DNA of 64,000 bases, taken from positions 1,302,001 to 1,366,000 of the forward strand of contig NZ_WQKZ01000001.1 in assembly GCF_009755225.1 (NCBI RefSeq), read 5' to 3'. The notes under the pieces were generated by a model that saw only the letters and a list, made by a program, of their open reading frames with translations, was not told where the DNA came from and did not search any database. Every line of letters begins with the position of its first letter. Position 1 is the first letter of the stretch. Position numbers and translations under genes: made by a program. Below are positions 24,297-31,839 of this stretch, piece after piece. Origin of the DNA: Hymenobacter ginkgonis. Lineage in GTDB: Bacteria; Bacteroidota; Bacteroidia; Cytophagales; Hymenobacteraceae.

Positions 24297-26603
24297 ATGA
24301 AGCATTTGCTCCCGGCTCTCCTCCTATTCCCCTGTGTGGCAGTGGCCCAACGCCCGGCCCCTACCCCCCCCGAAAACCTCGTGCAATACGCCCACCCGCT
24401 GGTGGGCACGGCCAAAATGGGCCACACCTACCCTGGGGCCACGGTGCCCTTTGGCGCGGTGCAGCTCTCGCCCGATACCGACACTCTCAGCTACGAGCAA
24501 AACGGCAAGTACAACCCGGAGATATACAGCTACTGCGCGGGGTATCAATACAAAGACCCTACCATCGTGGGCTTCAGCCACACGCATTTTAGCGGCACGG
24601 GCCACTCCGATTTGGGCGATTTTTTGGTAATGCCCACTACCGGGCCGCTGCAACTCAACCCTGGCACCGCCGATAAGCCGCAAAGCGGCTACCGCTCGGC
24701 CTACTCGCACGCCACGGAAGTAGCTGAGCCGGCCTACTATAAAGTGCGGCTGGCCGACCACAATATCCTAGCCGAGTTGACGGCCACCACGCGGGTAGGG
24801 ATTCACCAGTACACCTTCCCGCAGGCCGACGAGTCGCACCTTATCCTCGATTTGATGGCCGGAATTTACAACTACCCCGGCAAAAATACCTGGACCTTCG
24901 TGCGGGTTGAAAACGACTCGCTCGTGACCGGCTACCGCCAAACCAACGGCTGGGGCCGCACCCGCACGGTGTACTTTGCCCTGAGTTTTTCGAAGCCCTT
25001 CAAGCAATACGGCAGCCGCAACTACGACCAGAAGCAGCCCTACCGGGGCTTCTGGGGCCGCTTCGACCAAGCCCACAACTGGCCCGACCTCGCCGGCCAC
25101 CAGCTGCGCCTGCATTTTGACTTTGGGCCGACTACCTCCGGCCAGCAAATCAAGCTGAAGCTGGCCCTCTCGCCCGTGAGCACGGCCGGCGCGCGCGCCA
25201 ACTTGCGCGCCGAAGCCCCCGGCTGGAATTTCGCCGACTACAAGCGCCAGGGCCAGGCCCAGTGGCAGCAGGAGCTGAGCAAAATCACCATCCGCTCGCC
25301 GCGCCGGGTCGATAAGGAGAATTTCTACACGGCCATGTACCACGCCTTCACCGGTACCACCATCTACCAAGATGTGGATGGGCAGTACCGCGGCCTCGAC
25401 CAGAACAATCACACCGCCAAGGATTTCACTAACTACACTACCTTCTCGCTCTGGGATACTTACCGGGCGCTGCACCCGCTCTACAACCTCGTGCAGCCCC
25501 GCCGCAACGCCGACATGGTGCAGAGTATGCTCGCGCACTTCGACCAGAGCGCTGAGCACATGCTGCCCGTGTGGAGCCACTACGCCAACGAAAATTGGTG
25601 CATGATTGGCTACCACTCGGTGCCCGTGGTGTGCGAGGCCATCGTGCTCGGCAACGCGCCCTTCGACCAAAACAAAGCCCTCGATGCCTGCGCAACCACC
25701 GCCCGCCAGCGCTGGTACGACGGCCTGGGCCTCTACATCGACAAAGGCTACGTGCCCGAGGACAAGAATGGCGCATCCGTGTCCAAAACCCTCGAATACG
25801 CCTTCGACGATTACTGCATTGCGCAGGCGGCCAAGAAGCTAGGCCGCCCCGACCTGGAGCAAGAATTCCGCCAGCGCGCCACCAACTGGCAAAACGTGTA
25901 CGACGCCCGCATTGGCTTTATGCGCCCGCGCCTCGCCGATGGCTCGTTCCGCCCGAAGTTTGACGTGCTCACCACCAGCGACCCTGCCTACATCGAGGGC
26001 AACGCCTGGAACTACAGCCTCTACGTGCCCCACGACCCCGCCGCCCTCATCGCCAAAATGGGGGGTAGCCCGCGCTTCGTGCCCCACCTCGACTCGCTCT
26101 TCACGATGAACCTGCCCGACAAGTTCTTCGCCGAAACCGAAGACATCACCCGCGACGGCATCATCGGCAACTACGTGCACGGCAACGAGCCTGCCCACCA
26201 CGCCGCCTACCTCTACAACTGGACCGACCAGCCCTGGAAAACTCAGCCCCGCATTCGCATGATTCTGAACAAGATGTATCACCAGGGTCCCGATGGCCTG
26301 GGCGGCAACGACGACTGCGGCCAGATGTCGGCTTGGTACATTTTCTCGGCCCTGGGCTTCTACCCCGTCGCTCCCTCCTCGGGCGAGTACGCGCTGGGTA
26401 GCCCCGCCGTGCACGGTGCCGTGCTGCAAGTCGGCCAGGGCAAAACCTTCACCGTGAGCGTCAAAAACCAAAGCGATAAGAACGTCTACGTGCAGTCGGC
26501 CCGCCTGAATGGCAAGCTGCTGACGCGGCCATTTCTGCCCGTGAGCGAGGTGCTGCAGGGCGGCACGCTGGAGTTTGTAATGGGGGGTAGGGCTGCGAAA
26601 TAA
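24297..26603 (+). CDS. GH92 alpha-mannosidase, secreted
   Basis: 768 residues. A signal peptide ends near CVAVAQ (residue 18). An N-terminal beta-sandwich begins with QYAHPLVGT ... HTYPGATVPFGAVQLSPDT, the GH92 hallmark. The (alpha/alpha)6 part carries GNEPAHHAAYLYNW and GNDDCGQMSAWYIFSALGFYPV, which include calcium- and acid-linked residues known from the family. GH92 enzymes are calcium-dependent exo-alpha-mannosidases that act on glycoprotein or yeast mannan. The protein is probably periplasmic. A FucP-like permease lies just upstream. No SusC/SusD pair is near. Confidence 0.95.
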   Translation: MKHLLPALLLFPCVAVAQRPAPTPPENLVQYAHPLVGTAKMGHTYPGATVPFGAVQLSPDTDTLSYEQNGKYNPEIYSYCAGYQYKDPTIVGFSHTHFSGTGHSDLGDFLVMPTTGPLQLNPGTADKPQSGYRSAYSHATEVAEPAYYKVRLADHNILAELTATTRVGIHQYTFPQADESHLILDLMAGIYNYPGKNTWTFVRVENDSLVTGYRQTNGWGRTRTVYFALSFSKPFKQYGSRNYDQKQPYRGFWGRFDQAHNWPDLAGHQLRLHFDFGPTTSGQQIKLKLALSPVSTAGARANLRAEAPGWNFADYKRQGQAQWQQELSKITIRSPRRVDKENFYTAMYHAFTGTTIYQDVDGQYRGLDQNNHTAKDFTNYTTFSLWDTYRALHPLYNLVQPRRNADMVQSMLAHFDQSAEHMLPVWSHYANENWCMIGYHSVPVVCEAIVLGNAPFDQNKALDACATTARQRWYDGLGLYIDKGYVPEDKNGASVSKTLEYAFDDYCIAQAAKKLGRPDLEQEFRQRATNWQNVYDARIGFMRPRLADGSFRPKFDVLTTSDPAYIEGNAWNYSLYVPHDPAALIAKMGGSPRFVPHLDSLFTMNLPDKFFAETEDITRDGIIGNYVHGNEPAHHAAYLYNWTDQPWKTQPRIRMILNKMYHQGPDGLGGNDDCGQMSAWYIFSALGFYPVAPSSGEYALGSPAVHGAVLQVGQGKTFTVSVKNQSDKNVYVQSARLNGKLLTRPFLPVSEVLQGGTLEFVMGGRAAK

Positions 26604-26640
26604 CAGACTACTTTCCTTACCCCCTTGGTCGTATAAAGTG

Positions 26641-26688
26641 ATAGAAACCGAAAAGCCACAGGGTGCACTGTGGCTTTTCGGTTTCTAT
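26641..26688. terminator. 21-bp-stem terminator after the GH92 gene
   Basis: Perfect arms 26641-26661 and 26668-26688 with a 6-nt loop. It lies 37 bp after the GH92 stop and before the minus-strand small gene at 26756, so it can serve both. Confidence 0.8.
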
Positions 26689-26755
26689 TCTCGGCGGAGC
26701 CTAACTTTCAATAAGTGCTTATACAGAAAATAGATACGCGCAGAAATCGGCTGAC

Positions 26756-26956
26756 CTAGCTATTACTGCTAATAGCCGCTTGCTTGTTTTTACTGCGTTT
26801 GTAGAGGTAGGCGGCCCCAGCGGCCAGTAGGGCGCCGCTCAGCACTTTGTGCTGGGAGGTGAAGCCGCCGCTCGGCGTGCCATCATCGGTGGTTTTGCCG
26901 CGAAACAGGCTGGCAATCATGCCGCCCAGCGAGTTGCTTGGTTGGTTATCGCTCAT
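26756..26956 (-). CDS. Small hypothetical protein with one membrane segment
   Basis: 66 residues. A polar N-terminus with Gly/Ser/Thr is followed by a hydrophobic stretch (VLSGALLAAGAAYLYKR), then a basic, polar tail. The hydrophobic motif (GALLAAG) resembles the anchor of the DUF2383 protein at 30202-30882. I do not recognise a family. It stands alone between the GH92 gene and the phytase-like gene. Coding potential rests on its clean start, stop and composition. Confidence 0.55.
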   Translation of the reverse strand: MSDNQPSNSLGGMIASLFRGKTTDDGTPSGGFTSQHKVLSGALLAAGAAYLYKRSKNKQAAISSNS

Positions 26957-27034
26957 GGGTGAAATCAGTTTTAAGGGGAATACCTGCTTAGTACGGTGGC
27001 GGCACGGCCGGCGTTATCCCACAGGGTTGCCCTC

Positions 27035-28048
27035 TCAGTTGGCTTGCTGCAAGTACAAGAGCGTGCTTCGGTACGGGCGGGTTGGGGTGTATTTATCGTT
27101 GATAATAAAATACCCCTGCTTATAGGCAGCTATGCCCTCCCAGTTGTAGCCCCTGTACTGCTCAGGAAACTCCCAAACTGGTTTCCAGCTAAAGCTGTCT
27201 CCTTTAAACTCGATGGTTATCAGCCTACAATAGTTTTTAAAGACGCCCTTGTCGGCAATGAGGTGGGCATTGCCGACATCGGCCGTAGGGGTTCGGTACA
27301 CGGCGTCTTCGCCTTCCCCTTTAAAGAAATAGTTGATGGCCGTGAAGTGGTTGCTACCCGTGGCCGTGACATCCGTGATGCGAAAAGGCAGCTTCTCGAA
27401 AAGCACTTTAGTGGCAGTACTGGTGCTGCGCAGGGGTGGGCGCTCGAATGCGTAGGCGTAGTTCTTAGCGGGGAAATAGTTAAATTCGAAAAAGGCAAAA
27501 AGCTGCTTGTGCGATTTAGCTAGTGCCTCAAAGCCCGCATTGTAAATATGCGAGCCATCTGCCGCCAGTGGCTTAGTTAGCGGCACTAAAAAGGCAGTAT
27601 CTAGGTCGATTGTGGCAGCATGGAGGCGCCCCTTAAGCAGGTAGCAATTGGCGGAGGGGGTAGCCGTTTCGACCGAGAGATAGACGACGTCTTTGTCAAT
27701 CAGCAGGGCCTCCAGCCCCTCGTAGCGCTGCCCCAAGGCGTCGATTTTAGCGCGCAATACTGGCAGGTTTGGGAGCCGTAGTTTCTGGTAGGGCAATACG
27801 TAGGTACTGTCGGTTAGCTGGCGGTCGAGGTCCGTGAGCTTTATGGCATAGAGCTTGGCCTCCGCGTTGTCCTGAAGCCGGCACTCGGTCATGAGAAGCA
27901 GCTTGTCCTTGCTGACGGCGAGGCCCGAGAACTGGTTATCGTAGAATTCCAGCTCTTTGGGGAGCAATAAATTGCGGGTAGTGAACCGTTGCTGCGCCAG
28001 GGCGGGTAGGAGGCTTAAAGCAAAAAGTAGCGTCGCCAGGTATTTCAT
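27035..28048 (-). CDS. Secreted protein, possibly esterase-like/phytase-like beta-propeller
   Basis: 337 residues with a signal peptide (MKYLATLLFALSLLPALAQ). The body has repeated strand-like segments (LAVSKDKLLLMTE, RYEGLEALLIDKDVVYLSVE, YNWEGIAAYKQGYFIINDK). The GLEAL and NWEGIA patterns resemble the esterase-like phytase domain, a six-blade propeller. The match is weak and no catalytic residues can be claimed, so enzyme activity is uncertain. It is less GC-rich than its neighbours. It is divergent from the M28 peptidase with about 285 bp between, where I see no other gene. Confidence 0.6.
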   Translation of the reverse strand: MKYLATLLFALSLLPALAQQRFTTRNLLLPKELEFYDNQFSGLAVSKDKLLLMTECRLQDNAEAKLYAIKLTDLDRQLTDSTYVLPYQKLRLPNLPVLRAKIDALGQRYEGLEALLIDKDVVYLSVETATPSANCYLLKGRLHAATIDLDTAFLVPLTKPLAADGSHIYNAGFEALAKSHKQLFAFFEFNYFPAKNYAYAFERPPLRSTSTATKVLFEKLPFRITDVTATGSNHFTAINYFFKGEGEDAVYRTPTADVGNAHLIADKGVFKNYCRLITIEFKGDSFSWKPVWEFPEQYRGYNWEGIAAYKQGYFIINDKYTPTRPYRSTLLYLQQAN

Positions 28049-28333
28049 TGCGTCTCTTAAGGGCTGTACTGATAAGCCCGGCTGCTAAGGTAGCGGCCAG
28101 CTAAACCGCACAGCACCCCAAGCCACCGTTGTTAAAAACGGCCATCGCTACGGCTCACAGCCCACGGCTGGCCGGGCCAGGGCCGGCTTTGGGCGGCCTT
28201 TGGGGTGAGCTCCTCGCCACGGGTTTTCCGTATCTCGCCGCTTTTCCTACGCTACATTCGCGGCCTTCGCCTTGGGCGAAGGAGAGCCGGGCTCATTGCG
28301 CGGCTCTAGTCCACCCTCAATCCTTATTTGCTG

Positions 28334-30052
28334 ATGCGTTCCGTTACGATGCGCCACTGGCTAGCCCCCGTTGCGGCGGGCCTTTTGCTGGCGAGTTGCC
28401 AGGGCCAATCCACGTCCTCCGAAACCGCTGCTACTGGCCAGCCGGCCGAGGCAGCCCCCACCGACACGGCCAGCGTGCCTACCCCCGCCGATGGCATTAC
28501 GCCCGCGCTCATTGCCCAGCACATCAAGGTGCTGGCTTCGGATGAGTTTCAGGGTAGGCGGCCATTTACGGCGGGCGAAGAAAAGGCTACGAGCTACCTG
28601 GCCAGCGAGTTTAAGAAGCTGGGGTTGAAACCGGGCCCCAATGGCAGCTACTTCCAAGCGGTGCCGTTGGTGGAAATTGCTGGTAAGCCCGACTCAACGG
28701 CTACCATCGCGGGCCAGGGCAAAAGCCTGACGCTGCACTACCGCACCGACTACATGTTTTTGACTGAGCGCGAAAAGCCCACGGTCGAAATCAAAAATTC
28801 GCCGCTGGTATTTGCCGGCTACGGCGTCACGGCGCCCGAGTATAAGTGGGACGACTACGCTGGCCTCGACGTGAAGGGCAAAACCGTGGTGGTGCTCATC
28901 AACGACCCCGGCAACGCAGGCAACGATACCACGCTTTTCAAAGGCAACGCCATGACGTACTACGGCCGCTGGGGCTACAAGTACGAGGAAGCCGCCCGCC
29001 ACGGCGCCACCGGCCTGGTCATCATCCACGATACCAAGCCCGCCTCCTACCCCTGGACGGTGGTGCAAAGCAGCAATGGCGGCGCCAAGCTGCACCCCCA
29101 AACGCCCGACCACGGCGCCAGCAAAGTGGCCCTCGAAGGCTGGATGACCCTTGACGCGGCGAAGCGCCTCTTCAGCGCCGCCGGCCAGAACTACGACGCG
29201 CTCTACGCCGCCGCCAACAAGCCGGGCTTCCGCGGCAAAGACCTGGGCTTGAGCCTGACGACCACGCTCCACAACAAAATCACCTACAAGTCTTCCAAAA
29301 ACGTGGTGGCCGTGCTGCCCGGCACCGTTCGGCCCCAAGAGTACATCATCTACTCGGCGCACTGGGACCACCTCGGCATTGGGCCGGCCGTGGCCGGCGA
29401 CTCGATTTACAACGGCGCGCTCGACAACGCCAGCGGCTGCGCCGGCCTCCTGGCTATTGCCAACGGTTTCGTGCAAGCTAAAGAAAAGCCCCAGCGCAGC
29501 ATCGTTTTCCTGGCCGTGACGGGCGAAGAGCAAGGCCTACTTGGCTCTGATTACTACGCCCAGCACCCGCTTTTCCCGGTCAAAAACACGGTGGCGGACA
29601 TCAACATGGACGAGTTGCTGGCGTTTGGCCCCATGCGCGACCTCACCATCACTGGCTACGGGCAGTCGGACCTGGACGACTACGCCCGCACCGCAGCCAA
29701 GGAGCAAAACCGCTACGTCATTCCCTACCAGCACCCCGAAACCGGCAGCTTCTATCGCTCCGACCACTTCAGCTTTGCCAAGGTGGGCATTCCCGCGCTC
29801 TATGCCAGCGGGGCCTTCGAGAGCCGCTTGCACGGCAAAGCCTTTGCCGAAAAAGAGCGTAAAGACTTCGAGGCCAACAACTACCACCAGCCTTCCGACC
29901 AGTACAACCCCCAGTGGGACCTGCGCGGGGCCGCCCAAGATGCCCGCCTGCTGTTCCGCATCGGCCAAAAGCTGGCGAGCGAAACTACCTTCCCGCAGTG
30001 GAAAGGCAGTTCCGAGTTCCGAGCCACCCGCGAGAAAAGCCGCCCCCAGTAG
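28334..30052 (+). CDS. M28-family zinc aminopeptidase, lipoprotein
   Basis: About 572 residues. A lipoprotein signal (LAPVAAGLLLASC) is followed by a Ser/Thr/Pro linker. A PA-domain-like insert lies at about 170-290, and the M28 domain runs from about 325. Zinc ligands: SAHWDH, NGALDNASG, GEEQGLLGSD, INMDE and a late His in NNYHQPSDQY. This set is typical of co-catalytic two-zinc aminopeptidases. Probably acts in the periplasm on short peptides. ATG at 28349 is an equally good start; I use 28334. A two-way hairpin follows at 30130-30181. Confidence 0.92.
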   Translation: MRSVTMRHWLAPVAAGLLLASCQGQSTSSETAATGQPAEAAPTDTASVPTPADGITPALIAQHIKVLASDEFQGRRPFTAGEEKATSYLASEFKKLGLKPGPNGSYFQAVPLVEIAGKPDSTATIAGQGKSLTLHYRTDYMFLTEREKPTVEIKNSPLVFAGYGVTAPEYKWDDYAGLDVKGKTVVVLINDPGNAGNDTTLFKGNAMTYYGRWGYKYEEAARHGATGLVIIHDTKPASYPWTVVQSSNGGAKLHPQTPDHGASKVALEGWMTLDAAKRLFSAAGQNYDALYAAANKPGFRGKDLGLSLTTTLHNKITYKSSKNVVAVLPGTVRPQEYIIYSAHWDHLGIGPAVAGDSIYNGALDNASGCAGLLAIANGFVQAKEKPQRSIVFLAVTGEEQGLLGSDYYAQHPLFPVKNTVADINMDELLAFGPMRDLTITGYGQSDLDDYARTAAKEQNRYVIPYQHPETGSFYRSDHFSFAKVGIPALYASGAFESRLHGKAFAEKERKDFEANNYHQPSDQYNPQWDLRGAAQDARLLFRIGQKLASETTFPQWKGSSEFRATREKSRPQ

Positions 30053-30129
30053 CTTTTATTTGACGCGCCACACCAGGATCGGCGCACCTGCCAGCAGCCA
30101 GTAGGGCGCCGCCACAGCCCTACCCCCCT

Positions 30130-30181
30130 AAAAAAGCCCCGTTGGGAGTGACCTAAAGGCCACTCCCAACGGGGCTTTTTT
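30130..30181. terminator. Bidirectional terminator between M28 peptidase and DUF2383 genes
   Basis: Perfect 21-bp arms (30130-30150 and 30161-30181) end in A6/T6 tracts and enclose a 10-nt loop. It lies between convergent stops at 30052 and 30202. Confidence 0.88.
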
Positions 30182-30201
30182 CTTAAACTGGCAGGCTTAC
30201 G

Positions 30202-30882
30202 CTACGCTTGCTGCGCGGTAAGTTCTTTCAGCCTCTTATACGTTTGCTTCGAGGTAGCAAACTGCTTTTCTACTGCCTCGCGCGCCTGGCCTTTCAAGGC
30301 GTTGCGACGCAAAGCTTTTTTGTAGGCTTTGATGGCCCAGCGCTCGCCGTAAACGTTGGCGGCCAGGATAGCCTTTTCGTCGCGGGCAACAACCACGGCC
30401 TGGGCGTCCATCAGCTTGCGGTAGAGCTTGCCTTTGAGGGTAGTACCGGTTTCGCGGTCGCCCCCTTTAGCGGTGAGGTAGCCGTTAAGGCTGCTAGCAA
30501 ACTGCTGGCTTTGGCTCACTAGCTGCTGGTAGTAGCTCTTCAATTGCGCGTCCTTGCTTTCGGCCACGGCGCGTTTGTAGCCCTCAATACGGTCGTTGAC
30601 GAAGAGCAATAGGCGGTCTAGGGCAGCGGCCTCGCGCTTGGCTTTGCCTTTTTTCTTGGGAGTTATCAGCAGGGCTAGGCCCGCTGCCAGCAGGGCGCCG
30701 CCCACTACTTTCTGGGTGGTAGTGAGCTTGTTGAAGGCACTAACAGTTTTGTCGCTGGCATCCTTAAGGGTGTCGGGTACTTTGCTAAGCAGGTCGGGCA
30801 CAGTGCCGTTGGTAAGAGCTTGTTGCGCTTGGTCAAGCAAATTCTTAGGTTCGGGGGTAGCGGGAGCGCTGGGCTGGTTCAT
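30202..30882 (-). CDS. DUF2383 (PA2169-type) four-helix-bundle protein with membrane anchor
   Basis: 226 residues. A Pro/Ala-rich start and a polar helix precede a short hydrophobic anchor (KVVGGALLAAGLALLITPKKK, about 60-80). The rest is a ferritin-like helical bundle (LLLFVNDRIEGYKRAV ... VSQSQQFASSLNGYLT ... LYRKLMDAQAVVVARDEKAIL), matching DUF2383. Relatives often respond to stress, but no reaction is established. A decayed copy of the same gene lies about 150 bp upstream (31034-31318), in the same orientation. Confidence 0.78.
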   Translation of the reverse strand: MNQPSAPATPEPKNLLDQAQQALTNGTVPDLLSKVPDTLKDASDKTVSAFNKLTTTQKVVGGALLAAGLALLITPKKKGKAKREAAALDRLLLFVNDRIEGYKRAVAESKDAQLKSYYQQLVSQSQQFASSLNGYLTAKGGDRETGTTLKGKLYRKLMDAQAVVVARDEKAILAANVYGERWAIKAYKKALRRNALKGQAREAVEKQFATSKQTYKRLKELTAQQA

Positions 30883-31033
30883 AGGTACTGGAAATAAGTT
30901 ACTGGGAAATAAAGCTGTATACGGCCAGTTGCACGGGTAAGGCTAGGCAAAACTGGCAAATAGCGTTTTTTCTGAATGCGTGTTTCTTTTTCCACAAGCG
31001 CACTGCACTAGAGTGGATTTTGAAGGGCGCCTA

Positions 31034-31318
31034 CCCCCCCGAGGGGGAAGCACTCACGTGGGTGCTGGCCTGGCACTCACTGCCTGCCTGGGCCGGACCA
31101 GTGGCAAACTGCTGGTTTTGGCTCACCCGCGGCCGACAGTTACCGCGCAGCCCCGGGCCGTGGCCACCGGTTACGGCACGCGGGTAGGCCGCAAGGCGCT
31201 CATTGACAAAATACAATAGCTCGGCCCGGGCTGGGGCCGATGCAGTAGACTGGCTGTTCTTTGGGCAAGTGAGCGAATATGCCCCGCCAAGGGCGAACAG
31301 CGCGCCGCGCGCTACTTT
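31034..31318 (-). pseudogene. Decayed partial copy of the DUF2383 gene
   Basis: Reading the minus strand from about 31318 gives KVARGALFALGGAYSLTCPKN, then AELLYFVNERLAAYPRAV, then VSQNQQFA. These align without a gap over about 70 codons to KVVGGALLAAGLALLITPKK ... LLLFVNDRIEGYKRAV ... VSQSQQFA of the intact neighbour. DNA identity is clearest at 31103-31126 against 30495-30519. There is no signal of the N-terminal domain and the last two helices are missing, with low-complexity sequence instead. So it is a truncated, diverging tandem duplicate. A separate 44-codon open frame (31323-31457, minus) lies just upstream; I cannot tell if it is expressed. Confidence 0.72.
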
Positions 31319-31457
31319 TTTGCTACCCCTTTTTTAGGGTCCCAGGTCCCTGTCTCAGCATTTCACTCCAAGCGCCTTCGGCAAACGGGTACTGGGCGTG
31401 GCCGAAGACCTTGGCTGATTTGGCAGCAGCGACGAAAAGAATTGTAGACTTACTCAT

Positions 31458-31839
31458 CCTCAAAAAGCACGGGTGAAACAACCTATGCTTACGTCTTTTA
31501 CAGTCAGTGCATTAAGAGGAGTTTAGTTTCGGCGCCCTTTTTCGTGGGTGCTGGCCGCCGGGCAGGCGTTGGCTTAGTTGCCCCGTGCACGGGCGCCTGC
31601 CCTCGGCCGGTATGGCCCAAGGGGCGGCCCTGTACGCCGGACAACTACTAGCGGATGCCAGCGGCTCGGCTACCCCCATTTTAACGTATTGTTAGCAAAT
31701 ATGGTGGGCGCTAACGCGCAATGCCACATATTTACATGTTGCTGCACAAGTGCTGCATTTGCCGCCAGCATTTGCAGCTTGCTTTGCTTACCGGGGCCTA
31801 GCGGCGGGTGTGGCAACCCGTCTGGCATTTGTCCACTTT
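31458..31839. other. Intergenic stretch without a recognisable gene
   Basis: About 380 bp between the decayed DUF2383 copy and the TonB-receptor gene. I see no convincing coding frame, RNA gene or strong hairpin. It must hold the receptor promoter, but I could not find a clear TTTG/TAnnTTTG pair. Confidence 0.4.

Noticed and set aside
31323..31457. 44-codon minus-strand open frame next to the DUF2383 relic
   Set aside because: It is too short and has no homology I can see; I mention it but do not call it a gene.
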